Positions 1 through 9,582 of a stretch of DNA of 64,000 bases are shown here, piece after piece; position 1 is the first letter of the stretch; each line of letters starts with the position of its first letter. Location: positions 2,170,001-2,234,000 of the forward strand of contig JADJXH010000004.1 of the NCBI GenBank assembly GCA_016715895.1, given 5' to 3'. The position numbers and the translations under genes were made by a program. The stretch is from Flavobacteriales bacterium (GTDB lineage Bacteria > Bacteroidota > Bacteroidia > Flavobacteriales_F > PHOS-HE28). The notes under the pieces were generated by a model. It did no database searches. It was not told where the DNA came from and saw only the letters and a list, made by a program, of their open reading frames with translations.

Positions 1-447
1 GACGGTATCCTGCTTCCTGACAGCACCAGTAATGAGCCCGAAAGCCATGGGCACGTCCGCTTCCGCATGGCCCCCCGGCCCACGCTGCAGGTGGGGGCCC
101 AGGTGATCAACGTGGCCAACATCCATTTCGACTTCAATGCGCCGGTGATCACCGCGCCCAGTGTGTTCACCGTCACCACCACCACCACTGCGCCGGAGGC
201 GACCATGACCCCGGCCCTGCAGCTGATGCCGAACCCGGCGCGGACCGACCTTCTGGTGCGTGCGGACATGGACCTCTCGGGCAGCACCGTGCGCCTCCTT
301 ACCCCGGACGGGCGGGTGCTGCGAAGCCTTCGTGTGGCGGAGCGCGTGCCGCGCGTGGATGTGCACGCCCTGGCGGCGGGCACCTACCTGCTGGAGCTCA
401 TGTCACCGCTGGGAGATCGCTTCGTGGAGCGCTTCCACAAGGAGTGA
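1..447 (+). CDS. C-terminal end of a T9SS-secreted surface protein (5' truncated by window edge)
   Basis: The reading frame is open from base 1, so only the last 148 codons are seen. The visible part starts with a segment (SNEPESHGHVRFRM ... INVANIHFDFNAPVIT) of the kind found in the conserved repeat/DUF7619-like domain just before the tail of large Bacteroidota adhesins. The last ~75 residues (LQLMPNPARTDLLV ... GTYLLEL) are a type A sorting domain, which targets proteins for outer-membrane translocation by T9SS and is then cleaved. The tail call is firm from the NPA-x-D and GxYLL pattern. The function of the missing N-terminal part cannot be judged. Confidence 0.85.
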   Translation, partial: DGILLPDSTSNEPESHGHVRFRMAPRPTLQVGAQVINVANIHFDFNAPVITAPSVFTVTTTTTAPEATMTPALQLMPNPARTDLLVRADMDLSGSTVRLLTPDGRVLRSLRVAERVPRVDVHALAAGTYLLELMSPLGDRFVERFHKE

Positions 448-639
448 GGGCAGCGGCCGGTTGCCGGCTCAGCTCAACGGTGCGTGGCTGTTCAGCACCA
501 TGAATGGCGTGTCGGTACCTGAGCGGACCGGTGGTGGAAGAGACGCCGGCCTGCAAGGGTCCCGACGAAGCACAGGCACATCGGCCCGAAGGACACCACC
601 ATCCTCACGCCCACAGGCCATGGCCGCTGCGCCCGGTGC

Positions 640-1584
640 TCACTCCCGGATGAAGCGGACCGTTCGGACCTGATCACCCTCCTCCACACGGACCACGTAC
701 GCGCCGGGCGGCAGACCGGACACGTCAACCGTGCCTTGTGCCGCGATCGGGACCATGCGCATCGCCTCTCCCATCGTGGAGAAGATCGTGACCATGCGCG
801 GTCGGGTCCGCATGCCTGTCAGGGTCAGCAGGTCCGCACACGGGATGGGAAAGGCGCCCAGCGCATGGGCTTCGTCTTCGTGTACAGAGGAGATCACGGA
901 GTCCACCGAGGCCTCGATATAGATGTTGTCAAAGGAGGCGTAGCTCGAACGGATCAGGGTCATCCGCAGGGCCACCATCCCGTCCGTACTGCCGGACACA
1001 TCCAGGCTGCCTTCCGCATGCGCCCAATTGAACACGAAGCTGTCGGCGTCCGGGCCGGTGCCTGTGAGGGTGTCCGCATCGAGCACCGTGCCGCTGCTGA
1101 GGACGAAGATGCCCCCCGGCGCATCGAGCAGTTCCAGGAGGAACACGGCCGTGTCCATGGGGAATGGCCCGCCGCAGGTGGTGTTGATCGCGGAGAGGTC
1201 CATGGCCACGTTCACGAACGGCAGTCCCTCCGTATCGATCAGCAGGCCCAGTTTGTCGCCAAAGCCGGTGTTCAGCATGCCGATGGAATAGTCGCCCCCG
1301 ATGCCGCTCGGGTCGTCGTACACATCCGCCGGACCCGTGATCAGGATGGTCTCCACCGTGTTGGTGTTCTCGAACTGACCGGAGGATGTTCCCGATCCCG
1401 TGCCGGCCCACAGGTCGTTCACGGGGTCCACGCCGAAGTCCAGCTGGCACCACGTGGCGATCGACGGCGTGTCCAGTGGCGTAAGGAACTGATTGCTGTA
1501 CACGACCACGTTCTGGGCGCGGGTGTTCGTTGCGGCCATACCGAGACCACACAGGAGCAGAAGGGAAATGTTGCGACGTTCCAT
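640..1584 (-). CDS. Secreted protein of unknown function with T9SS type A sorting domain
   Basis: About 314 residues. I start it at the ATG at 1584 (MERRNISLLLL) rather than seven codons upstream, because the positively charged n-region then leads straight into the hydrophobic core and a TRAQ cleavage site. The middle (~residues 30-235) is Asp/Gly/Thr-rich beta-type sequence with no domain I recognise. The last ~75 residues (AFPIPCADLLTLTG ... GAYVVRVEEG ... VRFIRE) are a T9SS type A sorting domain, although the usual NP motif is altered to IPC. It is probably exported to the cell surface or released. It faces away from lemA, with about 195 bases between their starts. Confidence 0.8.
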   Translation of the reverse strand: MERRNISLLLLCGLGMAATNTRAQNVVVYSNQFLTPLDTPSIATWCQLDFGVDPVNDLWAGTGSGTSSGQFENTNTVETILITGPADVYDDPSGIGGDYSIGMLNTGFGDKLGLLIDTEGLPFVNVAMDLSAINTTCGGPFPMDTAVFLLELLDAPGGIFVLSSGTVLDADTLTGTGPDADSFVFNWAHAEGSLDVSGSTDGMVALRMTLIRSSYASFDNIYIEASVDSVISSVHEDEAHALGAFPIPCADLLTLTGMRTRPRMVTIFSTMGEAMRMVPIAAQGTVDVSGLPPGAYVVRVEEGDQVRTVRFIRE

Positions 1585-1748
1585 TTGGGAGGGGATCTGC
1601 CGCAAAGGAGAAGGTTCGCGGGGAGCCGGACAATAGAACGTTGGTTAGCATGGACCGGAGCACCGCTTCCACCGGGATGTGCCATGGATGCGCCGGCGCG
1701 AGGCGCTTGAACATGCGTCCATTTCCCCGGTGGTCCGATCCCACCGAC

Positions 1749-1756
1749 TACATTCG
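1749..1756 (+). promoter_or_regulatory. Candidate -7 promoter box (TACATTCG) for lemA
   Basis: The octamer matches the Bacteroidota housekeeping -7 consensus TAnnTTTG except for one base (C for T at position 7). It sits 24 bases before the lemA ATG, giving a plausible leader of about 18 bases. No convincing TTTG -33 box is seen at the right distance, so this is a weak call. Confidence 0.35.
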
Positions 1757-1780
1757 GGCGACCGATCCAACCCGGACCCC

Positions 1781-2338
1781 ATGACCGCCCTCCTTGTGCT
1801 CCTCGGCCTCGCGGCCCTCATCGCCCTCTACACCATCGGCATCTACAACAGGCTGGTGAAGGGGAAGAACCTGGTGGCCGAAGGCTGGAGCGGCATCGAC
1901 GTGCAACTGAAGAAGCGCTACGACCTGATCCCGAACCTGGTGGAGACGGTGAAGGGCTATGCCGCGCACGAGAAGGAGACCTTCGAGAACGTGACCCGCG
2001 CGCGCACTTCCGCGCAGCAGGCCACCACCGTGGAGGCGCACCAGGCCGCAGAGAAGCAGTTGAACGGCGCGCTGATGAACCTGCTCGCCGTGGCCGAACG
2101 TTACCCCGACCTGAAGGCGAACACCAACTTCCTGGAGCTGCAGAGCGCCCTCGCCCAGATCGAAGGCGATCTCGAGAAGTCGCGCCGCTATTACAACGGC
2201 ACCGTGCGCGAGCAGAACACGCTGATCGAGAGCTTCCCCAGCAACCTTGTCGCGAACGGGTTCGGCTTCGCGAAGTCTTCCTTCTTCGAGCTGGAGAACG
2301 CGGCGGAGAAGCAGAACCCCCAAGTGAAGTTCTCGTGA
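1781..2338 (+). CDS. lemA: LemA family membrane-anchored protein
   Basis: 185 residues, the normal LemA length. One N-terminal membrane helix (residues ~2-24) is followed by an all-helical domain that carries the family signature RYDLIPNLVETVKGYA (~residues 47-62). The ATG at 1781 is chosen because the helix starts right there; the frame is open further upstream but encodes no sensible protein. LemA proteins are anchored in the membrane with the helical bundle outside; their biochemical role is not settled. The stop codon overlaps a GTG of the next frame (GTGA), which continues into a DUF2207 protein. LemA next to DUF2207 or TPM-domain proteins is a common Bacteroidota arrangement, so the two probably work together at the envelope. 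Confidence 0.92.
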   Translation: MTALLVLLGLAALIALYTIGIYNRLVKGKNLVAEGWSGIDVQLKKRYDLIPNLVETVKGYAAHEKETFENVTRARTSAQQATTVEAHQAAEKQLNGALMNLLAVAERYPDLKANTNFLELQSALAQIEGDLEKSRRYYNGTVREQNTLIESFPSNLVANGFGFAKSSFFELENAAEKQNPQVKFS

Positions 2339-4284
2339 TCCCGCTTCCCATCCTGGTGGGTCGTTCAGCGAGCTGGACACGCATGGACAGCACCGATCGA
2401 CCTGCACAACGGGTCAGCCGGGTACCAAGCTGGCCGATGCAGCGTGCGGTGGGTGTCCACGATCCGCGCGGCCGCGTCCGCCTCGGTGGCTGGTGCTGCG
2501 GGCCTGTGCGAGGCGGACAGCGGCTTGGATCGTGGGCGCCTTTTGGCTCCACCTTTTGGCGAAGCAAAAGGTGGAAGGCGATCTTGGTTCTCTTGGCCTC
2601 CGCGTGGCTCAGCGCACAGCTCCACGCCCAGACCGAGAAGATCAATGCCTGGCACACGGACCTCACCGTGGCGGCCGACGGGCGGATCACGGTCTCCGAG
2701 CAGATCAACGTGCACGTGGAGGGCATCGAGTTCAAGCGCGGCATCGTGCGGCGGCTGCCCCTGCGCTTCACGGACCATAACGGGCGGACCCGCCGGGTGC
2801 AGTACGACCTCCAGGCCGTGCTGGTGTTCGGCGCCACAAGTCCCTACCACACCGCCACCGAGGGCGACGACTTCGTGGTGTACGTGGGTTCCGAGGGCAA
2901 CCTGCTCGAACCCGGCGACTACCCCTACACGCTGACCTACACCACCAAGGGCCAGCTCGGTTTCTTCCCCGAGCACGACGAGATCTACTGGAACGTGAAC
3001 GGCAATGGCTGGGCCTTCGAAGTGGACAGCATCTCGGCGCTCATCCATCTGCCCGCAGCGGCCCAGGTGAAGCAGACCGCCTGTTACACGGGGGTGATGG
3101 GCAGTACGGAGAACGCATGCACGGACTCCATCATCGATGCGCGCACGGTGCACTTCACCGGTCGTGCGATGGGCTACTACGAAGGCCTCACCGTGGCCGT
3201 GGGCTTCCAGAAAGGCGTGGTGGCCGAGCCGCCGCCGCCCACATTCTGGGAGCTGTATGCCGTGCCGCTGGTGGGCGGCGGCATCACACTGCTGTTATTC
3301 GTCTACTACGTCTTCACGTGGGTCCGCTTCGGGCGCGATCCGGACGCCCCCACGGTGATCCCGCTCTTCGAGCCGCCCGATGGTCTTTCGCCCGCCTCGG
3401 TGGCCATGGTGATGAAGGGGAGCGTGGACAACGAACACATCACCCCGGCCATGATCTCCCTGGGGGTGAAGGGCCACCTCCGCATCGAGGAGAAGAAGGA
3501 GAAGGTGCTCGGCCTCTTCACCACGCGCACCTACACCATCGTGAAGCTGAAAGGCGGCTCCGGCCTTCCCAGGGAGGAGCAGTCGCTCCTGAACAGCATG
3601 TTCGGCTCCGGCCGCGATCGCTTTGAGATCGATGGATCCTACGACCCCGGCGTGCAGAGCATGGCCAGTTCGTTCCGTTCCACCCTGCGGAACCAGTGGC
3701 ACGGCCTCCTGAGCGCCGGCAACAACCTCCGCTTCTGGTGGATCCCCATCCTCACGGTGATCGTCTGCGGCATCGGACTGCTGGTGCTGTACGCCGATTC
3801 CTGGGGCGACAACGATGGGCTGTACATCGTGGCCTTCCTGGTGGCCAACCTCGTCCTCTTCCTGCTGTACCAGTACCTCATCCGCAAGCCGAGCGTGGAG
3901 AAGCTGGCGCTGCGCGCCAGGCTGCGCGGCTTCAAGATGTACCTGAGCGCCGCCGAGGAGAAGCAGCTGCAGCACTTCAACCCGCCGGCCATGACGCCCG
4001 AGGTCTTTGAGAAGTACCTGCCCTACGCCATCGCCTTCGGGGTGGAGGAGGTGTGGGGCGAACGCTTCCAGTCCATGATCGACAAGGCACTGGTGGAGCC
4101 CAACTACCGGCCCGGTTGGTACAGTGGGTCCATCATGAACTACGGATCGTTCTCGCACAGCATGTCCTCCTCGTTCAGCAGGAGCGTCAGTTCCTCCAGT
4201 ACACCGCCCAGCAAGAGCGGCGGATCGGGCGGGGGCGGCTCGTCCGGCGGGGGTGGGGGAGGAGGCGGGGGGGGCGGTTGGTAG
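2335..4284 (+). CDS. DUF2207 domain membrane protein (start uncertain)
   Basis: The frame is open from a GTG that overlaps the lemA stop. A signal-peptide-like segment (AILVLLASAWLSAQLHAQ) only appears about 82-99 codons in, and cleavage there would begin the mature protein near base 2629. Possible starts are GTG 2335, ATG 2383 and GTG 2506; none gives a short n-region. From ~residue 100 the sequence follows the DUF2207/YciQ pattern: an extracytoplasmic beta domain, a membrane helix (~304-329), a cytoplasmic part, two more helices (~463-516) and a Gly-rich tail ending in a run of glycines and a final Trp. A 10-bp inverted repeat lies within the leader. I infer that foreign sequence has replaced or extended the native 5' end. 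Confidence 0.85.
   Translation: MIPLPILVGRSASWTRMDSTDRPAQRVSRVPSWPMQRAVGVHDPRGRVRLGGWCCGPVRGGQRLGSWAPFGSTFWRSKRWKAILVLLASAWLSAQLHAQTEKINAWHTDLTVAADGRITVSEQINVHVEGIEFKRGIVRRLPLRFTDHNGRTRRVQYDLQAVLVFGATSPYHTATEGDDFVVYVGSEGNLLEPGDYPYTLTYTTKGQLGFFPEHDEIYWNVNGNGWAFEVDSISALIHLPAAAQVKQTACYTGVMGSTENACTDSIIDARTVHFTGRAMGYYEGLTVAVGFQKGVVAEPPPPTFWELYAVPLVGGGITLLLFVYYVFTWVRFGRDPDAPTVIPLFEPPDGLSPASVAMVMKGSVDNEHITPAMISLGVKGHLRIEEKKEKVLGLFTTRTYTIVKLKGGSGLPREEQSLLNSMFGSGRDRFEIDGSYDPGVQSMASSFRSTLRNQWHGLLSAGNNLRFWWIPILTVIVCGIGLLVLYADSWGDNDGLYIVAFLVANLVLFLLYQYLIRKPSVEKLALRARLRGFKMYLSAAEEKQLQHFNPPAMTPEVFEKYLPYAIAFGVEEVWGERFQSMIDKALVEPNYRPGWYSGSIMNYGSFSHSMSSSFSRSVSSSSTPPSKSGGSGGGGSSGGGGGGGGGGGW
2549..2574. repeat. 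Perfect 10-bp inverted repeat inside the 5' leader of the DUF2207 frame
   Basis: CCACCTTTTG (2549-2558) and CAAAAGGTGG (2565-2574) flank a 6-base loop GCGAAG. A further CCTTTTGG lies just before it (2539-2546). The hairpin sits just before the signal-peptide core of the DUF2207 gene. It resembles short dispersed palindromic elements rather than a terminator, because the frame reads through it and no T-run follows. Confidence 0.7.
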
Positions 4285-4295
4285 CGGGCTCCCGA

Positions 4296-5879
4296 TCAAG
4301 GCACCACCACCCTGCCCCCGTGCACCGCACCATCGGAGGCAGCCACGCGCCACGTGTAGAGCGCGGGCGCCAGGTGCGGCAGGCTGAGGTCCTGCACGGC
4401 CGCGCCAGTGAGCGGTCGTTGATCGATCACACGGCCCGTGGCATCCAACACCAGCAGAGGTCCGCGCACCGCCAGGGGGTTCTCCACGCGCAAGCCGTGC
4501 TCCGTCGTGTACAGGCGCAGGCGATCGGGCGTCCGCACCGGGGGGGTCGTTGTCGTGATGTCCGTGGTCAGCCGCCCGACAAAGAGGTCGTACCCTTGCG
4601 TGGCCGGCATGCTGATGCCGCCCCACGGGGCGGCGGCCCCGTAGTAGCCGGCCAGGTACAGCTCGTGGTTCGCGCCATAGCCTACGGACAGCGCCTGGTC
4701 GGCCGAGCTGCTGCCGAACCCCATGGCCGCGATGGCCTGCCCGGTGGTGTCGAAGGCCGCCACGTACATGTCGTTGAACTGCGGAACAGGCAGGGTGACG
4801 CCACCAATCACCGCGGCTGCATTGCCGTAGGTACCGGTGAGGGCGAACTGGTCGCCCAGCGGGTCCAGGGCCATGCCGTAGACCTCCATGTAGGCGCTGA
4901 TGCCCTGTCCTTCCACCCATAGCCACTGCCCCGCACCGCTCACACGGGCCACGAACACGTCGTTGGAACCGCCCGCCGTCACCTGATGCTGGCCGAAGGT
5001 GGCCGTGTTGCGGAAGGTGCCCGCCACGAACACATCGCCATTGGCCGTGGCGCACGCGCCGAAGCCCTTGTCCCAATGGCTCCCTCCACCCTGGATCGCC
5101 CAGGTCCACGTGCCGGCGGCCGAGAGGCGTGCCACGAACACGTCGTAGTACGCGTTGCCCACCGTGAGCGATTGCCCGCCGAAGGTGGTGGTGCCGTGGA
5201 ACCGGCCGGTCAGCACCAGGTCACCGCCGGGCAGCACGTCCATGGCGTAGGCGTCCACGCTGCTGCCGCTGCTGGCGGCCGTGGCCGACCAGCCCTGCAC
5301 GCCCGCCCCCGTGAAGCGGTACACCGCCATGTCCGCGCCCCACTTGCAGCCCAGGAGGATGTTGTCGTTCGCGTCCACCCGTACCAGCCAGCCCTCGGTG
5401 CTCACCGGATCGTTCACTGCGGCCACCCAGGTCCACTGCCCGGTGGGCGAGATGCCCGCGACGAAGGCCTGCAGGCCGAACGGCTGTCCCGTCACCTGGA
5501 AGATGCCGAACTGTGCGGTGGAGCCTCCATGGGCGATGGTGCCGCTCACCACCAGTTCTCCGGTGCTGCGCATGGCGGCCGCATGGATGGCCAGGTTCCC
5601 GGCGTGGTGCGCCTCGGCCGTCCAAAGCACGCTGCCGTCCGCGGGGTCGAGCCGCTGCACGAAGATGTCGTTGCCCCCGCTGCTCGTCAGGGTCACGCCG
5701 TTGGACGTGATGCTGCCGGCATAGGTGCCCAGCAGGTGCACCTCGCCCGCGGGGCTCGTGTACACCAGCCCATGGTCATTGCCTGCGCCGCCCGCGCCCC
5801 AGGCCCAGTCCCAGTCGTAGGTCTGCGCGTGCAGCGCCACGGCGACCAGCGGGAGAACAAGGGCAAGGGCTGCGCGCAT
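4296..5879 (-). CDS. SBBP-type beta-propeller repeat protein with T9SS type A sorting domain
   Basis: 527 residues from the ATG at 5879, where a clear signal peptide begins (MRAALALVLPLVAVALHAQ). The body is made of repeats of about 50 residues. Each has a G-x-D-x-FV-x-R/A-x-L/D core followed by a W (for example GGNDIFVQRLDPADGSVLWT and GSNDVFVARVSGAGQWLWV), the pattern of SBBP beta-propeller repeats. The last ~75 residues form a T9SS sorting domain with a divergent start. It is expected at the cell surface or secreted; substrate or partner unknown. The gene converges on the DUF2207 gene with only 11 bases between their stops. Confidence 0.85.
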   Translation of the reverse strand: MRAALALVLPLVAVALHAQTYDWDWAWGAGGAGNDHGLVYTSPAGEVHLLGTYAGSITSNGVTLTSSGGNDIFVQRLDPADGSVLWTAEAHHAGNLAIHAAAMRSTGELVVSGTIAHGGSTAQFGIFQVTGQPFGLQAFVAGISPTGQWTWVAAVNDPVSTEGWLVRVDANDNILLGCKWGADMAVYRFTGAGVQGWSATAASSGSSVDAYAMDVLPGGDLVLTGRFHGTTTFGGQSLTVGNAYYDVFVARLSAAGTWTWAIQGGGSHWDKGFGACATANGDVFVAGTFRNTATFGQHQVTAGGSNDVFVARVSGAGQWLWVEGQGISAYMEVYGMALDPLGDQFALTGTYGNAAAVIGGVTLPVPQFNDMYVAAFDTTGQAIAAMGFGSSSADQALSVGYGANHELYLAGYYGAAAPWGGISMPATQGYDLFVGRLTTDITTTTPPVRTPDRLRLYTTEHGLRVENPLAVRGPLLVLDATGRVIDQRPLTGAAVQDLSLPHLAPALYTWRVAASDGAVHGGRVVVP

Positions 5880-6074
5880 CGGGTTCGGGTTTGCGGGAAG
5901 ACGGGGAACGCGCAAAAGGGTTGTGCGGACCGTTGACCGGCGCTTCGCCCGGGGCGTTCCTTGGATCGGTCGCCGCTTCCTGCCGGACCGTTCACTCGGC
6001 CGCCCGCCCGCTTGCTCGGACACGGGCGTTCCCTCCGGCGACCCGCACTACCTTTCGGTACCCATACCCCCGCC

Positions 6075-7238
6075 ATGAAGCACCTGGCCGCCCGCATCCT
6101 GCTCGGTACCACCACCGTCTCCGCCTCCCTCACCGGCCACGCCCAGTGGCAACCGGTGGGTGCCGTAGGGAACACCTATGCCATCGTCGCGCACCAGGGC
6201 GCCCTTTTCGCGGGCAACCTCGGCGGGCCGATCCGTCGGTCCACCGATCACGGGGATACCTGGACCGATGTCAACACCGGCATCACGGAAGCGAGCAACT
6301 GGTGGCTTTCCTCGGCGCAGGGCGCGCTCTTCTGCGGCACCCAGTTCGGTCCCGCGTTCCGCAGCACGGATGACGGGGCCTCCTGGCAGGACATCGGCCT
6401 CTCCGGCGCGCGCGGCTTCGCGGTGCACAACGACACCCTCTATGCCTGTCAGTGGTACGGCGGTCAGGTGGACCACTCCGCTGATGGGGGCCTCACGTGG
6501 CAGGACACGGAACCGATCAGCGGATCGGGCGGGTTCTGGCCGTTGATCAGCGCTGGCGGCCACCTGTTCGCGGGCGGGCAGAGCGGCGGCGTCCACCGCA
6601 TCTCCCACAGCGCGGAGCCGTGGACCGCGAGCAACAACGGGCTCACCAGCACGGAGGTGTACGCCTTCGAACGCATGGGCGATGTGCTCTTCGCGGGCAC
6701 GGGGAATGGTGGCGGGGTGTTCCGGTCGGACGACCTCGGCGCCACCTGGACCGCCAGCGGCATGAGCGGCTCCATCACCTACGCCCTGCACGCGGTGGGC
6801 GGCCTGCTCTTCGCAGGCACCTCCGGCGGCGGCGTCCACCTCAGCACGGACAGCGGGGCCACCTGGACCCCGTACACCAACGGCCTCACCAACCTGCAGG
6901 TGGTGCGCCTCACCAGCGATGGCGTGTACCTCTATGCCGGTACGCTGGGCGGTGGCGTGTTCCGCGATGGCCTCACCCTCGGGCAGGCCGAGGTGGAGCC
7001 GACCAATGCGGCCGAGGTCACGGTCTTTCCCGTTCCGGCGGGGGACCGGGCCCACGTGCGCTGGGACGGCCACTCCATCGTGCGCTACGAACTGTGCACC
7101 ACGGTCGGTGCCCTTGCACAGCGCGGAAGCCCGGCGGCCGGGGACATCCCCTTGGACGCGGTGGCACCGGGCGCGTACGTGTTGAAGGTGGAGGACGCCA
7201 ACGGGCACAGGCGCACCGTGCGCCTGGTGCGGGAGTAA
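6075..7238 (+). CDS. BNR/sialidase-like repeat protein with T9SS type A sorting domain
   Basis: 387 residues from ATG 6075, with a signal peptide ending near GHAQ. At least five Asp-box type repeats are visible (STDHGDTW, STDDGASW, SADGGLTW, SDDLGATW, STDSGATW), about 45-60 residues apart, which together make a beta-propeller of the kind seen in sialidases and photosystem-assembly-like proteins. No sialidase catalytic residues can be claimed. The C-terminus (VFPVPAGDRAHVRW ... GAYVLKVEDANG) is a T9SS sorting domain. A box TACCTTTC at 6049-6056 is a plausible -7 promoter element. It diverges from the SBBP-repeat gene, with 195 bases between their starts. Confidence 0.85.
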   Translation: MKHLAARILLGTTTVSASLTGHAQWQPVGAVGNTYAIVAHQGALFAGNLGGPIRRSTDHGDTWTDVNTGITEASNWWLSSAQGALFCGTQFGPAFRSTDDGASWQDIGLSGARGFAVHNDTLYACQWYGGQVDHSADGGLTWQDTEPISGSGGFWPLISAGGHLFAGGQSGGVHRISHSAEPWTASNNGLTSTEVYAFERMGDVLFAGTGNGGGVFRSDDLGATWTASGMSGSITYALHAVGGLLFAGTSGGGVHLSTDSGATWTPYTNGLTNLQVVRLTSDGVYLYAGTLGGGVFRDGLTLGQAEVEPTNAAEVTVFPVPAGDRAHVRWDGHSIVRYELCTTVGALAQRGSPAAGDIPLDAVAPGAYVLKVEDANGHRRTVRLVRE

Positions 7239-7400
7239 AGGGGCGATCGCGATCCCGCGGAACCCGACCGGATGGTCGGCCACCCGGCTGCTGCTGCTGC
7301 CCGACCAGTGGCCGGCCCATGGATGCGGACTTAATCCGATCTTGATCCGCCCAACGCGCCATCCGCACATCGGCCGCAGGGCTCCGCCGAAACAGCGAAC

Positions 7401-8405
7401 ATGGATCCCACCACCTCCCAGAAGGTCATCGGCACCGTCAGCGCCGGTCTCGCGGCCCTCCTTTTCCTGCTGCGGCTTCAGCCGTTCCTGTGGGAATGGA
7501 CGGGCAGGCAGACGAACGACGACCAATGGGCCACACCCGCGCTGTACATCCTGGCCCCCATCTGGGGGCTCATGCTGGTCGCACTGCTCTGCATGACGGC
7601 TGCCGGCGGCTTCGACTGGATCCGGCTGGGACGCGGCAAGCTCTACCTGCTCGCCGGGGCGGCGGCCTTCGCGCTGGCGGTCGCCTCCTACGTGTTCATC
7701 GCCTTGTACCTGCGGCCCGGCTTCACGCCGCGCGGCCTCTACAGCCCGTTCCTCCACCTCATCCTGTTCTCCACCGTGCTGCTGGTGGTGGTGAGCTTGA
7801 ACCAGAAGCATGTGCCGGGGCTGTCCGTTCAGTGGTTGCTGCGCCCATGGACCTGGTTCACCGCGTTCAGCCTGGTGGGCAGCCTGATCTTTTCCGGCCG
7901 CTGGATCGCCACCAACAGCGGTCGCGGTCTGGCCGACGTCGCCACGCGGATCATCGTCCTGTTGCCAGCGACCAAGGAAGAGCTCGCGGAGATCGGACGG
8001 CTCGATCCCAAGAACGATTTCCAGAAGCTGGTCGCACGGGCGAGCCTTGTGGAGAAACCGGCCGTGTGCGAGGCTGCCACAGCGCGCCTGCGTTCAGATC
8101 CGGCGTTCGTGCAGCGCATGGCGGCCATGCTGGATTCCGGCTACGCGGAACCTGCGCTCGCCTTCGTGCGCGATGCGGCGCTGACCCCCGACGAAAAAGC
8201 ACGCTTCGCCCGACCCGCGCTGAACGCCCTGGGGCGTTGGGTCAACAGTACATCCCCGCCCAACTACACCACCTCGGAGAACCTGAAGCGGACGCGGCGC
8301 TTCGGCGATGAGCTGTTCCGCGTGCTCCCCGGGAAGTTCGCCGGCACCGGCGTCGACTTCGCCGAACTGCAGGGGTGGTACACGGAGAAGATGGAACTGG
8401 AGTAG
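7401..8405 (+). CDS. Membrane protein of unknown function
   Basis: 334 residues. The first half holds about four to five hydrophobic segments (roughly residues 8-28, 46-68, 77-100, 112-134 and 150-166). The second half is soluble and helix-rich with many charged residues (ATKEELAEIGRLDPKNDFQKLV onward, read in pieces). I recognise no domain. It is followed after 22 bases by another unknown gene on the same strand, so the two may be co-transcribed. Composition matches the surrounding genome. Confidence 0.7.
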   Translation: MDPTTSQKVIGTVSAGLAALLFLLRLQPFLWEWTGRQTNDDQWATPALYILAPIWGLMLVALLCMTAAGGFDWIRLGRGKLYLLAGAAAFALAVASYVFIALYLRPGFTPRGLYSPFLHLILFSTVLLVVVSLNQKHVPGLSVQWLLRPWTWFTAFSLVGSLIFSGRWIATNSGRGLADVATRIIVLLPATKEELAEIGRLDPKNDFQKLVARASLVEKPAVCEAATARLRSDPAFVQRMAAMLDSGYAEPALAFVRDAALTPDEKARFARPALNALGRWVNSTSPPNYTTSENLKRTRRFGDELFRVLPGKFAGTGVDFAELQGWYTEKMELE

Positions 8406-8427
8406 TGGATCCCCGCGCGGACCGACG

Positions 8428-9582
8428 ATGATCCCCGAGCCTTTCCGCCAGCCCATCGCGGCGTTCCCCGCGCCCTTGCGCCAGCTCATTGAAGCCGAGC
8501 TGCAGGCCGGCAACAGCATCGTGGCCATCGAGAACGGCTTTCCCGCTGCGCCCTGCGGGGCCTCGGTGAAGCTGGCGAGTGCGGTCGCACCCGAACGCCG
8601 CCGATCGATCGGCGAGGTGAGCTTCTACGCGCGCAACAATTCCTCGTACGCGGGCGAGTTCACCACGGCGCAGCGGCACTTCTTCGTGTTGGAACCGCCG
8701 CTGCCGCCCGAGCCGGAGCCCGACATGGACGCCATCCGCAAAGCGCACGAGCCGAAGCCGGATGCCTTGTCCAAGCGCGCTCCGCGCGAAGCCCGTTCAG
8801 CTCCGGCGGTCGTCCGCGCGATGAGCGGTGATCGCGGTGCGGCGGAGCCCGCGCAGCCCGCCCCCCTTCCGGAAGGCGCGCTGACCTCCACGGAGACCGC
8901 CACCAGCGCGGCGCGCCTGCTGCACTTCCGCGACCCGCGTCCGCCGCACGAGGTCCAGTTCGCGCTGGAGCGTGACCTGATGACCCTGTTCGCCGCTTCC
9001 ATGCAGCATGACCGGCTCACCCTGACGGCGAGCGCCAACGTCGTCGGGGCGCGGTATCATTTCGAGCTGCGCTTTCTGGCGGCGCTGCCGCACGCCCATT
9101 GTTATTCCCTCCGTGCGGAGACCTCCTGGGCCGATGCCGCGGCCACGCACCACGCCTATTACCGCCACACGGCCGGCACCTGGTTCGCCCACTGGACGCG
9201 CGGCTTCTCGCCCGCCGAGCCGCCCACAGCTGAAGAAGGGACATCCGAACGGTACCAACGGATCTGCGCTGCCGCGTTGAACGCCGAGGCGCACCTCGAC
9301 TCCGTGCAGGCGGTGCAACGGACCATCGTGGCGGCCATGAAGCAGGGCGCGCGCTTCTCCACCTCGCACAAGGAAGGGGGCACGAACATCACCTGGAACG
9401 GCGGGCATTTCGTACGGTCTGACCACGGCGATCACCCGGATCACGTCATCTACGCGAGCGAGGCGCACTTCCTGGACGCGCTGCGGAAGTTCTACGACTG
9501 GGAGACCTCGCAGAACGTGTACCCCGAAAAAGTGGCGGACCTGGTGGCGTGGAGGTTGATGCTGCGGTTGATGCGGAGGTAG
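8428..9582 (+). CDS. Conserved-looking protein of unknown function
   Basis: 384 residues from ATG 8428, which lies 22 bases after the preceding membrane-protein gene; the frame opens earlier but overlaps that gene. There is no signal peptide or membrane segment. The N-terminal ~90 residues include an EVSFYARNNSSYAGEFTT stretch and a proline-rich linker (PPLPPEPEPDMD). The C-terminal ~190 residues contain many aromatic and His residues (HAHCYSLRAETSW, HHAYYRHTAGTWFAHW). I do not recognise the family. The tight spacing suggests a functional link with the membrane protein upstream. Confidence 0.65.
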   Translation: MIPEPFRQPIAAFPAPLRQLIEAELQAGNSIVAIENGFPAAPCGASVKLASAVAPERRRSIGEVSFYARNNSSYAGEFTTAQRHFFVLEPPLPPEPEPDMDAIRKAHEPKPDALSKRAPREARSAPAVVRAMSGDRGAAEPAQPAPLPEGALTSTETATSAARLLHFRDPRPPHEVQFALERDLMTLFAASMQHDRLTLTASANVVGARYHFELRFLAALPHAHCYSLRAETSWADAAATHHAYYRHTAGTWFAHWTRGFSPAEPPTAEEGTSERYQRICAAALNAEAHLDSVQAVQRTIVAAMKQGARFSTSHKEGGTNITWNGGHFVRSDHGDHPDHVIYASEAHFLDALRKFYDWETSQNVYPEKVADLVAWRLMLRLMRR

